Translations under genes and position numbers: made by a program
Shown: one piece after another, positions 1 through 6,876 of the stretch
Layout of the letters: the number at the start of each line of letters is the position of its first letter
Position numbering within the stretch: the stretch's first letter is position 1
NCBI GenBank assembly: GCA_000434055.1
Contig: HF999633.1
Coordinates: forward strand, 1-9,006
Direction: 5' to 3'
Source of the DNA: Ruminococcus sp. CAG:488
Lineage (GTDB): Bacteria; Bacillota; Clostridia; Oscillospirales; Acutalibacteraceae
Length of the DNA: 9,006 nucleotides
The notes under the pieces: generated by a model
Seen by the model: the letters and a program-made list of their open reading frames with translations, nothing else
Told to the model about the DNA's origin: nothing
Databases searched by the model: none

Positions 1-19
1 CCAGCTGAGCTATGCTCCC
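1..19 (-). tRNA. tRNA gene, 5' end only (possibly tRNA-Val)
   Basis: The minus strand reads GGGAGCA (acceptor arm), TA, GCTC, AGCTGG, which is the canonical start of a bacterial tRNA: a 7-nt acceptor strand, two linker bases and then the D-stem and D-loop. The gene runs off the left edge, so the anticodon is not visible. The GGGAGCA acceptor followed by TAGCTCAGCTGG resembles Clostridia tRNA-Val, but that identity is a guess from the 5' half-arm only. A promoter lies upstream at 73-100. Confidence 0.85.
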
Positions 20-41
20 ATTCGCCATATTTTCTTATTGT

Positions 42-68
42 TACGCAGCCTTATTGGCTGAGAACGTA
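42..68 (-). other. Stem-loop in the 5' leader of the tRNA transcript
   Basis: Arms CAGCC (46-50) and GGCTG (56-60) enclose a 5-nt loop. Outside them, TACG (42-45) and CGTA (65-68) can pair across a one-sided AGAA bulge (61-64 or so). The structure sits between the predicted transcription start (about 66) and the mature tRNA end (19). It has no U-tract after it, so it does not look like a terminator. It would be removed with the precursor leader by RNase P. No function is assigned. Confidence 0.4.
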
Positions 69-72
69 TGTT

Positions 73-100
73 ATTATACCACAGAATTTGATAATTGCAA
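73..100 (-). promoter_or_regulatory. Sigma-A-type promoter of the tRNA gene
   Basis: On the minus strand the -35 is TTGCAA (95-100), then a 16-bp spacer, then a perfect -10 TATAAT (73-78) preceded by TGG, which makes it an extended -10 (TGnTATAAT). The predicted start is near 66, giving a leader of about 45 nt before the tRNA. It lies only about 25 bases after the ligA stop. No convincing GC-rich terminator separates ligA from it, only an A/T-rich imperfect hairpin around 98-120. Confidence 0.75.
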
Positions 101-123
101 GTGTTTTTTTGAAAAAACTTCAA

Positions 124-2106
124 TTATTTTATCATCTCTCTGAATTCGTCCTCGCTGATGACCTTTATGCCGAGGTCATTCGCCTTTTGAAGCTTGCTGC
201 CCGCCTCCTCGCCTGCCAAAACAAAATCCGTTTTCTTTGAGACGGACGACGCCGTTTTGCCGCCGAAGCTTTCGATAATCTCCGCCGCTTCGCTTCGTTT
301 GTAGGTCGGCAGTGTTCCGGTCAAAACAAATGTCTTGCCGGCAAAGCGCATATCCTTGACCTCTTTAAGCGATTTCATGTTAAGTCCTGCCGCCATGAGT
401 TTATCTATAAGTTCTATGCTCTCGGGCATATTAAAATACTCAACAACGCTCTTTGCCATAATTGCGCCGAAGCCGTCAATCGTCATTATCTCGTCAAAGC
501 TTGCATTCATCAGCGCAGTCATTGTGCCGAACCGTTCGGAAAGAAGCTTCGCCGCCTTCTGTCCTACATGGCGGATTCCCAGCGCAAAAATGAGCTTTGA
601 AAGATCGTTTTTCTTTGACTCATTGATTGCCGCAACAAGATTATTTGCCGACTGCTCCGCCATTCTTTCGAGTGGAACGATCTGTTCCTGCTTCAACGCA
701 TAGATATCCGCAGGCGTCTTTATCAATCCCGAATTAACAAAAAGCTCGATATTGCTCTCACCGAGTCCCTCAATATCCATTGCATCACGGGAACAGAAAT
801 GAATAAGATTTCGCAAAAGCTGAGCGGGACAATCCGTATTAAGGCAACGAACCGCCGCCTCACCCTCCTCGCGGACGACCTTTGCGCCGCATGACGGGCA
901 AACTGACGGCATGACGTATGGCAACGATGCACCCGAATGCTCAACAACGTTCAGCACTTCCGGAATAATGTCGCCCGCCTTACGGATAGTTACAGTGTCG
1001 CCTATGCGGATATCCTTTTCGGAAATAAAGTCCTGATTATGAAGCGTTGCACGGCTTATAAGCGAACCTGCGACCATGACAGGTTCAAACACAGCCGTCG
1101 GGGTCAGAACGCCTGTCCTGCCGACATTTATTTCAATGTCGACGACCTTCGTCTGCTTCTCCTCGGGCGGATATTTAAAGGCAATTGCCCATTTCGGAAA
1201 CTTTGATGTGCTTCCCAAGGCTTCACGCTGCTCAAAGCTGTCAACTTTTATAACCGCACCGTCAATATCAAACGGCAATCTTCCTCTTATATCGCCTATT
1301 CTCTCAACCTCTTTAATTGCATCCTCAATATTCGTGCACGGAGTATAGAATGGAATCGTTTTGAAACCGAGCTCTTTGATATAATCAAGCGACTGCTTGT
1401 GCCCTGTCAGCACCTTGCCGTTTATACGTTGAATATTGAATACGAAAATATCAAGATGGCGCTTCGCCGTAATCTTCGGATCTTTCTGTCTGAGCGAGCC
1501 TGCCGCCGCATTGCGCGGATTTTTGAACGGCTTCTCCTCGTTATTTTCCTGCTGCTCAACAAGCTTCATAAAGACCTCACGCGGCATATAAACCTCGCCT
1601 CTGACCTCTATCTCGTCAAGCTCTCTTTTAAGGCGCAGAGGTATAGAGCCGACCGTGCAGAGATTTGCGCTGACATCCTCGCCGATAACACCGTCGCCAC
1701 GGGTTGAGCCTCTTTTAAAAACTCCGTTTTCATATTCAAGCGAAACGGAAAGTCCGTCTATTTTCGGCTCAACAACATAGGTTGCGTTCGGCTCGACCTC
1801 TTTAACTCTCTTGTCAAAGGCTCTCAGCTCGTCAAGGCTGAAGGCATCCTGCAAGCTCTCCATTCGCACGGTATGCTCAACGGGCGTAAACTGACCGTCG
1901 GCACTGCCGCCGACACGCCTTGTCGGAGAATCGGGCGTGACAAGCTCGGGAAACTTATCCTCAATATTGGAAAGCTCCCTCATCATCTTGTCGTATTCAA
2001 AATCCTCAATCTCGGGATTATCCTCGACATAGTATTTGTGGCTGTGGTAGTTAAGGAGATCTCTCAGCTCCTTTGCGCGTTTACTTGATCTTTCAAATTC
2101 ACTCAT
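124..2106 (-). CDS. ligA: NAD+-dependent DNA ligase LigA
   Basis: This ligase seals nicks in duplex DNA during replication (Okazaki fragment joining) and repair, using NAD+ as the adenylate donor. The 660 residues are full length for the family. An N-terminal Ia domain (about 1-65) with HxxYY-type NMN-binding residues precedes the adenylation domain. There the motif EPKIDG places the AMP-accepting lysine at K115, and the RGDG and GAVIK motifs follow at about 136 and 283. An OB fold (about 320-395) leads to a four-cysteine zinc finger (C403, C406, C421, C426), tandem helix-hairpin-helix motifs (about 440-560) and a C-terminal BRCT domain (about 585-660). The ATG is supported by a GGAG site 7 bases upstream. 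Transcription probably starts from its own promoter just after yunB, leaving a leader of about 137 nt in which I recognise no riboswitch. It is not beside pcrA, its neighbour in Bacillus. All catalytic and zinc residues are present. Confidence 0.98.
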   Translation of the reverse strand: MSEFERSSKRAKELRDLLNYHSHKYYVEDNPEIEDFEYDKMMRELSNIEDKFPELVTPDSPTRRVGGSADGQFTPVEHTVRMESLQDAFSLDELRAFDKRVKEVEPNATYVVEPKIDGLSVSLEYENGVFKRGSTRGDGVIGEDVSANLCTVGSIPLRLKRELDEIEVRGEVYMPREVFMKLVEQQENNEEKPFKNPRNAAAGSLRQKDPKITAKRHLDIFVFNIQRINGKVLTGHKQSLDYIKELGFKTIPFYTPCTNIEDAIKEVERIGDIRGRLPFDIDGAVIKVDSFEQREALGSTSKFPKWAIAFKYPPEEKQTKVVDIEINVGRTGVLTPTAVFEPVMVAGSLISRATLHNQDFISEKDIRIGDTVTIRKAGDIIPEVLNVVEHSGASLPYVMPSVCPSCGAKVVREEGEAAVRCLNTDCPAQLLRNLIHFCSRDAMDIEGLGESNIELFVNSGLIKTPADIYALKQEQIVPLERMAEQSANNLVAAINESKKNDLSKLIFALGIRHVGQKAAKLLSERFGTMTALMNASFDEIMTIDGFGAIMAKSVVEYFNMPESIELIDKLMAAGLNMKSLKEVKDMRFAGKTFVLTGTLPTYKRSEAAEIIESFGGKTASSVSKKTDFVLAGEEAGSKLQKANDLGIKVISEDEFREMIK

Positions 2107-2249
2107 AACAGCACTCCATAACAGATTTTAGACTTTTAACCTTTTAAAGGCTGCGTTTTATTTTAATATCATTTAAAGCCGAATATCATAATTTCAATAT
2201 TCTTTCTTGCCTTTTTATCCCGTTATAACCGCAGCACATTCTCTTGGTT

Positions 2250-2278
2250 ATTATACCAAATTCAAGCACGATTTACAA
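2250..2278 (-). promoter_or_regulatory. Sigma-A-type promoter of ligA
   Basis: On the minus strand the -35 is TTGTAA (2273-2278), then a 17-bp spacer, then TATAAT (2250-2255) with TGG before it, an extended -10. It begins four bases after the yunB stop codon, and the predicted start is near 2243. The -10 lies inside a short inverted repeat, TTGGT/ACCAA (2244-2248 and 2255-2259), which could be chance or a small operator. The rest of the gap (2107-2243) is A/T-rich and contains weak self-complementary stretches (CCTTT/AAAGG near 2140-2150, GAATAT/ATATTC near 2183-2205). No recognisable RNA element or small gene is visible. Confidence 0.75.
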
Positions 2279-2281
2279 CTT

Positions 2282-2905
2282 TTATCGAATAATTTCCGCA
2301 AAAGTTTGCGGTGTAATTCCGACAACTATGCTTTCTGCTATGCACACGTTGGTTTTATACGGCACAACGGTTACATTACCCGAATGAATAACATAAGTAT
2401 TCACAGTTATATTCATCATGATTCGATGATGTGTCTGATTAACTCCCGCCGCCGTGAATTCGTTTTCAAAATCGGTCGTTGTTATTCCCGTCATAACGAA
2501 TATCATCGGTATTTTCGGTCCTCTGCCGTTGATAAGCTGTTCGCTGAAAAGCACGCTGAACGGAATTTTTATAACATATGATTTCATTTGATTTATGTGC
2601 TTGTCGATCTCGTCGCCTATATTGTTACCTATTTTGTTAAGATAATATGCGTCGGTCGTAACGGATACGATATTTCCGTTTTTGTCTCTGCCGAATTTTA
2701 TCAGATCGGCATACCTCACCTTGTCGGTATCAAGGGAATTCTCAATTCCTGCCGTCGCCGCCGCAGAAGCCGCATTCCTCGCCGAATAATTAACAAGCTC
2801 TTTTCGGATGTTCGATATCCGAATTTCCGCCATAATAAGCAAAGCCCCGATCGGAACGATTAGAAGCATCGCAACGATCGGGGAAAATTTTCTTTTTCGT
2901 TTCAA
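2282..2905 (-). CDS. yunB: YunB-family sporulation protein
   Basis: The product belongs to the YunB family, conserved in endospore formers. In Bacillus subtilis yunB is a mother-cell sporulation gene needed for efficient spore formation; its biochemical role is not known. The 207-residue protein has a basic N terminus (KRKRK), one membrane helix (about residues 8-27) and an extracytoplasmic domain. That domain contains the family signature GRGPKIP (127-133), preceded by the KIPFSVLFS segment. It is somewhat shorter than the Bacillus homologue. The start is TTG at 2903-2905, with GGTGAG (2910-2915) four bases upstream. The next methionine (residue 13) would cut into the membrane helix, so TTG is preferred. 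The ribosome binding site lies in an inverted repeat (2909-2951). No terminator is visible after the stop, so transcripts may read into ligA. Confidence 0.9.
   Translation of the reverse strand: MKRKRKFSPIVAMLLIVPIGALLIMAEIRISNIRKELVNYSARNAASAAATAGIENSLDTDKVRYADLIKFGRDKNGNIVSVTTDAYYLNKIGNNIGDEIDKHINQMKSYVIKIPFSVLFSEQLINGRGPKIPMIFVMTGITTTDFENEFTAAGVNQTHHRIMMNITVNTYVIHSGNVTVVPYKTNVCIAESIVVGITPQTFAEIIR
2845..2883. repeat. Perfect 9-bp inverted repeat inside the start of yunB
   Basis: CCCCGATCG (2845-2853) and CGATCGGGG (2875-2883) are perfect inverted copies 21 bases apart. The first base of the repeat in the mRNA lies 22 bases after the TTG start, so a GC-rich hairpin could form in the early coding region. 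The arms encode parts of the membrane helix (PIVA and VPIG), so codon constraint could account for part of it. Confidence 0.6.
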
Positions 2906-2908
2906 TTA

Positions 2909-2951
2909 TCTCACCGCCTATTTTATACTATGCAAAAAGGCGTCGGTGAGA
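2909..2951 (-). promoter_or_regulatory. Inverted repeat covering the yunB ribosome binding site
   Basis: TCTCACCG (2909-2916) and CGGTGAGA (2944-2951) are perfect 8-bp inverted copies. The pairing can be extended by CC (2917-2918) with GG (2939-2940) past a 3-base bulge. In the minus-strand transcript the later arm contains the whole GGTGAG ribosome binding site, so a transcript starting upstream of 2951 could hide it. Between the arms lies CATAGTATA (minus strand, about 2924-2932), which resembles the -10 of mother-cell sporulation sigma factors. No good -35 partner is seen. It lacks a U-tract and is a poor terminator. The regulatory role is inferred. Confidence 0.45.
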
Positions 2952-2969
2952 AACTAAGCAATCAATATA

Positions 2970-3851
2970 TTAAATCATTGTGCCTAAAATGGCAATAATA
3001 AGCGGCGCTAAGAAAGTAAGATTGAAATAGAAGCCCGAAACATCAAACATATCGTCCGAAATGTCCGCGGTTATTTCAGACACATTGAACGGCAGCATAT
3101 CTGCCGAAGAAATAGTCTGACTTGCATCTTCAAGGTCTGCGGCATACATCTTGAAGCCTACCAAAGACTCGCCGCGATAATAAAAATCAACGTAAGAGTC
3201 AAGCATTGCAGCAACTCCGTCGCCGTTGTCTCCCGCAAGCTCAGCGTATTTAAGAAGTTCTTCCTTTGTGATATCTTCGGGATTCATGCCCTCAGGCAAG
3301 GTGATAAGGCCCTTTTCAACCGCCTTTTTTGCGGTTGCGGCAACGTCGGGCTCAAAATGCTCAACGCTGACCTGTCCGTAAGGCTCAACCTCCTTATCCT
3401 CAACGCTTGCAAGCTTCATGCAAGGCATAATGTCATTGTCAAGGACTTCAATAACGGCAAAAAGAAGCTCACCGTAGTCCGAAACACTGCCGTCATAATC
3501 AAGAAAATCCGTTATTCTCATCTTAACCTTCCATGAAGGTATATATATCCAAATGTCTTTTTTATCCATAATCAGCCTTGCATTCACGCCGAAAACAGTT
3601 CCCGTGCCCGCAATTTTAAGCTCGTTTTTGCCGTTTTTGTCCGTAAAAATCTTAGCCGCAAGCTTAACATCGGCTATTTTAATTTTACCGAAATCAAGCT
3701 CACCGTCGGGAACGGACACGCCTACGGATTTTGTTTCATTCAGCTTTTTAAGAAAATCCTCGGATCTGCTTCCCTCGGCAAAAGCATTGATGCCAAGAAG
3801 CGCGGAAACAAGAATTACAACTGTTAAAAGGACACTGATAAATTTTTTCAT
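2970..3851 (-). CDS. Secreted or membrane-attached protein of unknown function
   Basis: I do not recognise this family. The 293-residue protein begins with a clear Sec signal peptide: MKK, a hydrophobic core (residues 4-21) and an AFA cleavage motif with likely cleavage after A25. The N-terminal part of the mature protein (about 40-115) alternates short polar and hydrophobic strands, a pattern resembling LolA/LprG-like beta sheets, though I cannot establish homology. An acidic helical middle follows. The last 20 residues (274-293) are strongly hydrophobic with no basic residue after them, so they could anchor the protein in the membrane or bury in its fold. The only cysteine is in the middle and there is no lipobox. 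The start chosen is the ATG at 3849-3851, because AAGGAGG (3859-3865) sits 7 bases upstream and the signal peptide begins there; an in-frame ATG 12 codons earlier has no such support. It has its own strong promoter and precedes yunB. Confidence 0.8.
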   Translation of the reverse strand: MKKFISVLLTVVILVSALLGINAFAEGSRSEDFLKKLNETKSVGVSVPDGELDFGKIKIADVKLAAKIFTDKNGKNELKIAGTGTVFGVNARLIMDKKDIWIYIPSWKVKMRITDFLDYDGSVSDYGELLFAVIEVLDNDIMPCMKLASVEDKEVEPYGQVSVEHFEPDVAATAKKAVEKGLITLPEGMNPEDITKEELLKYAELAGDNGDGVAAMLDSYVDFYYRGESLVGFKMYAADLEDASQTISSADMLPFNVSEITADISDDMFDVSGFYFNLTFLAPLIIAILGTMI

Positions 3852-3871
3852 AAATATTCCTCCTTGATTTA

Positions 3872-3900
3872 ATGATAATACACGCATGCATCATTGTCAA
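3872..3900 (-). promoter_or_regulatory. Strong sigma-A promoter of the secreted-protein gene
   Basis: On the minus strand there is a consensus -35 TTGACA (3895-3900), a 17-bp spacer and a -10 TATCAT (3872-3877, five of six matches). The predicted start is around 3865, at the first base of the AAGGAGG ribosome binding site, so the leader would be only about 14 nt. The promoter begins about ten bases beyond the rpoD terminator, separating this gene from the dgt-dnaG-rpoD unit. Confidence 0.8.
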
Positions 3901-3914
3901 GTTTTTGCGTAAAG

Positions 3915-3946
3915 AAAAAATCAGTCTCCCATTTAAGAGAGACTGA
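3915..3946 (-). terminator. Intrinsic terminator after rpoD
   Basis: On the minus strand an 8-bp perfect stem (TCAGTCTC with GAGACTGA; plus-strand arms at 3939-3946 and 3921-3928) encloses a 10-nt loop and is followed directly by six T residues (3915-3920). It begins 13 bases after the rpoD stop and should end the dgt-dnaG-rpoD transcript. Confidence 0.88.
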
Positions 3947-3959
3947 CAAAATTCTAATA

Positions 3960-5075
3960 TCAATCAAGGAAATCCTTGAGCTTCTTGCTTCTGCTCGGGT
4001 GACGGAGCTTTCTGAGAGCCTTGGCCTCAATCTGACGGATACGCTCACGGGTAACATCAAATTCCTTGCCGACCTCCTCAAGTGTGTGCGGATGTCCGCC
4101 CTCAAGACCGAAACGGAGAGCCAAAACCTTTGCCTCACGGGGAGTAAGTGTTTCAAGAACGTCGTCAAGCTGCTCCTTGAGAAGAAGAATTGAAGCCGCA
4201 TCTGCCGGTGCCGGAGCGTCGTCATCGGGAATGAAGTCGCCAAGGTGGCTGTCCTCCTCCTCACCGATGGGTGTTTCAAGCGAAACGGGTTCCTGAGCCA
4301 CGCGAAGAATTTCACGAACCTTTGAAACAGGCATTGAAAGTTCCTGTGCGATCTCCTCTGCGCTCGGATCTCTGCCGTTCTTATGGAGAAGCTGACTGTT
4401 GGTCTTTTTAACCTTATTGATAGTCTCAACCATATGAACGGGGATACGAATCGTTCTCGCCTGATCGGCAATGGCACGGGTTATAGCCTGTCTGATCCAC
4501 CAAGTAGCATAGGTTGAAAACTTAAAGCCCTTTGTATAGTCGAACTTGTCAACCGCCTTGATAAGTCCGAGGTTACCCTCCTGGATAAGGTCAAGGAAGT
4601 GCATACCTCTGCCGACATATCTCTTTGCAATTGAAACAACAAGACGGAGGTTTGCCTCGGCAAGACGTTTCTTGGCGGCGGCATCGTTATCGTTTATTCT
4701 CATTGCAAGGTCGATTTCTTCCTCGGCCGTAAGAAGCGGAATACGTCCGATCTCTTTAAGATAAACCTTGACAGGATCATCTGCTCCCTGATTTTTATCG
4801 TCAACATCTTCGGTTGCAAGCTCCGCCGACTTGGGCATATCCATATTAAAATCAACATTTTCAAGATCAACGTTTGAAAGGTCGTCAACAAGCTCGATAT
4901 TCTGATTTTCAATCGTTTCATAGAGCTTGTCCAGATCCTCAAGGTCAAGGTCAATATCGAGAATTGCCTGATCGATATCCTGAGTTGTGAGCTTGCCGTT
5001 CGCCTTGCCTTTTTCAATAAGGTTTTTGAGAACAGTTTTCTTGTCCAAAGGTGCTGTCATTGCATTGTTTTCCAT
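3960..5075 (-). CDS. rpoD: Primary RNA polymerase sigma factor (RpoD/SigA)
   Basis: This is the housekeeping sigma-70 factor, which directs RNA polymerase to -10/-35 promoters. The 371 residues match the compact Firmicute SigA length. A region 1.1 is present (about 10-60), followed by an acidic linker and region 1.2 (DPVKVYLKEIGRIPLLT, 100-116). Regions 2.1-2.4 (about 138-215) include the core-binding DLIQEGN segment and FSTYATWWIRQAITRAI for -10 melting and recognition. Region 3 covers about 216-285, and region 4.2 carries the helix-turn-helix with TLEEVGKEFDVTRERIRQIE (331-350) for -35 contact. The large non-conserved insert of the E. coli protein is absent. AAGGAG (5083-5088) lies 7 bases before the ATG. 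The gene is 15 bases downstream of dnaG, the conserved dnaG-rpoD arrangement, and is followed by an intrinsic terminator. The promoters in this window fit its expected specificity. Confidence 0.98.
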   Translation of the reverse strand: MENNAMTAPLDKKTVLKNLIEKGKANGKLTTQDIDQAILDIDLDLEDLDKLYETIENQNIELVDDLSNVDLENVDFNMDMPKSAELATEDVDDKNQGADDPVKVYLKEIGRIPLLTAEEEIDLAMRINDNDAAAKKRLAEANLRLVVSIAKRYVGRGMHFLDLIQEGNLGLIKAVDKFDYTKGFKFSTYATWWIRQAITRAIADQARTIRIPVHMVETINKVKKTNSQLLHKNGRDPSAEEIAQELSMPVSKVREILRVAQEPVSLETPIGEEEDSHLGDFIPDDDAPAPADAASILLLKEQLDDVLETLTPREAKVLALRFGLEGGHPHTLEEVGKEFDVTRERIRQIEAKALRKLRHPSRSKKLKDFLD

Positions 5076-5090
5076 AGCGTTACTCCTTAT

Positions 5091-6851
5091 TTAACTTCCG
5101 TTTGGATTTTTGAAAAGATTCCTGAATTCATCGTCGCTCAACTGAGAAACATCGGAAACAGACATCTTATTTTTTTCTTTTTCAAGAACTTTTATACAAT
5201 CATCACATTCCGTGACGGTATTGCTTAATCGGTCGGCCATTGAAGCAAAACGTGCTATTCTGCCCATCTCCTCCGGAGTGAACTCCGCAGAAATCAGCGA
5301 AAGCTCCGTTTCCCTGCCCTCGTCAAGTCGGCTTGCAAGCGCATGCCAAACGCGACGATTGAAATCTGTAACAAATATATCCTCGCTGACCTTATCCTTG
5401 ATTTTTCTGTAAAAATCGGGATTTTGCATTATCGTGGCTATGAGCGTTTCCTCCGCTTTTGCGGCCTTGAGGTGCTTTGACCGCTCGGGATTCACCGTAT
5501 CCTTCGGCATGACCGTATCACGGACGATCTCGTTGAACTGCTCCTTGCTTTGCACTTTCGTGCGCCGTTTATATGCACGCTTTATCTCACGGATTATGGC
5601 ATCCTTGCTCACCGACATTTCATCGGCAAGCTTCGACGCATACATATCCTGCTCAATCGGATTACCCTTTGAAAGGATATCGGCAACGGCTGTCAGAAAC
5701 TTCGACTTGCCGTCGATCGACTCAACGTCGTAATTTTCACGCTCACGCAAAATGCCGTATTCTATATCGTTTGCGGCACCGTCGAGAAGATTCTGAAACT
5801 TCTCTCTGCCGTAATTTTTAATAATCTCATCGGGATCCTTGCCGCCTGTCAGCTTCAGGACTCTTATTTTCAGACCCGTCTGTCCGAAAATTCCGATTGC
5901 ACGCTTGGTTGCCTTCTGACCTGCCTCATCGGAATCATAGGAAAGAATAACCTCATCGGTATATCTTGCGATCAATCTCGCCTGTTCCTGCGTAAGTGCA
6001 GTTCCGAGACAGGCGATGGAATTAGTAAATCCTGCCTGATGAAGCGCGATAACATCCATATAGCCCTCGCAGACTATCAGACTGCTCGGGTTGCCGTTCT
6101 TGGCAAAATTCAGCGCAAATACGCCGTTGCTTTTCTTGTAAACAAGCGTGTCCGATGTGTTGACGTACTTAGGCTTTGAGTCGTCAAGCACACGTCCGCC
6201 GAAAGCTATAACATTTCCTCTTAGGTCGATTATCGGCACCATGGCACGGTTTCTGAAATTATCATAATAGCTCACTCTGCCGTTTTTTTCGCTCTTTTTA
6301 ACAAGGTTGGCGTCATAAAGTTCCTGATTTGTGAAGCCTTTTGAGTGCATATGATTACGCAGTGCGTCCCAGGAATCGGGAGCAAAACCGAGGCCGAAAC
6401 GCTTTATCGTCTGCATTGAAAGCCGTCGCTTGCCTGCAAAATAATCAAGACCTACCTTGCCCTGCGGCGACATCATTGTTTGATGAAAAAATCTTGCCGC
6501 TTCACGGTTAGCAGCCAAAATCCGCTGGCGGTGCTTTGCGATCGTATCATCGTAGCCATCGTCGGGCATTCTCATTCCTGCCCTGTCTGCGAGCTGCTTG
6601 ACCGCCTCGACATAATCAAGATTTTCGATTCGTCGCATAAATGTTATTGCGTCGCCGCCTGCGCCGCAACCGAAGCAATAGAACGACTGACTCTCTGGAT
6701 AAACGGTAAAGGACGGTGTCTTTTCATTATGAAACGGGCACAATCCCTTTGGGTTTCTGCCTCGTTTTGAGAGGTTGACATATTGAGATATAAGGCTTTC
6801 GATATCGGTTCTTTCACGCAATTCATTCAGAAATTCATCGCTTATTGCCAT
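5091..6851 (-). CDS. dnaG: DNA primase DnaG
   Basis: DnaG synthesises the short RNA primers for leading- and lagging-strand DNA synthesis and works with the replicative helicase. The 586-residue protein has the full domain order. An N-terminal CHC2 zinc-binding domain has ligands C38, H41, C59 and C62 within LCPFHNEKTPSF and YCFGCGAGG. The catalytic core includes the basic NFRNRAMVPI segment (about 198-207). The Toprim fold has the acidic residue in VCEGYMDV (E262) and the metal-binding DSD (D306, D308). A helical C-terminal domain (about 460-560), which in this family binds the helicase, is followed by a short polar tail. AAGGAGG (6860-6866) lies 8 bases before the ATG and follows the dgt stop closely. 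No key residue is missing. Confidence 0.98.
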   Translation of the reverse strand: MAISDEFLNELRERTDIESLISQYVNLSKRGRNPKGLCPFHNEKTPSFTVYPESQSFYCFGCGAGGDAITFMRRIENLDYVEAVKQLADRAGMRMPDDGYDDTIAKHRQRILAANREAARFFHQTMMSPQGKVGLDYFAGKRRLSMQTIKRFGLGFAPDSWDALRNHMHSKGFTNQELYDANLVKKSEKNGRVSYYDNFRNRAMVPIIDLRGNVIAFGGRVLDDSKPKYVNTSDTLVYKKSNGVFALNFAKNGNPSSLIVCEGYMDVIALHQAGFTNSIACLGTALTQEQARLIARYTDEVILSYDSDEAGQKATKRAIGIFGQTGLKIRVLKLTGGKDPDEIIKNYGREKFQNLLDGAANDIEYGILRERENYDVESIDGKSKFLTAVADILSKGNPIEQDMYASKLADEMSVSKDAIIREIKRAYKRRTKVQSKEQFNEIVRDTVMPKDTVNPERSKHLKAAKAEETLIATIMQNPDFYRKIKDKVSEDIFVTDFNRRVWHALASRLDEGRETELSLISAEFTPEEMGRIARFASMADRLSNTVTECDDCIKVLEKEKNKMSVSDVSQLSDDEFRNLFKNPNGS

Positions 6852-6876
6852 AATATCAACCTCCTTAATTTTTATT

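Noticed and set aside
98..120. A/T-only hairpin just after ligA as a terminator
   Set aside because: The stem is nearly all A-T pairs, carries a mismatch and lacks a distinct GC core, so it cannot be called an intrinsic terminator with confidence.
2107..2243. Riboswitch or structured RNA in the ligA leader
   Set aside because: The roughly 137-nt leader is A/T-rich with only short weak stems and no recognisable riboswitch core or terminator.
2207..2581. Plus-strand open frame opposite yunB and its downstream gap
   Set aside because: It has no ribosome binding site or family resemblance, and it overlaps the ligA promoter and the yunB signature region on the other strand.
2909..2951. The inverted repeat after the secreted-protein gene read as its terminator
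   Set aside because: The loop is long, no U-tract follows the second arm, and the second arm is instead the yunB ribosome binding site.
3869..4477. Minus-strand open frame overlapping the 3' half of rpoD and its terminator
   Set aside because: It is an out-of-frame shadow of rpoD, rich in Arg, Ser and Leu, and it runs through the rpoD terminator and the next promoter.
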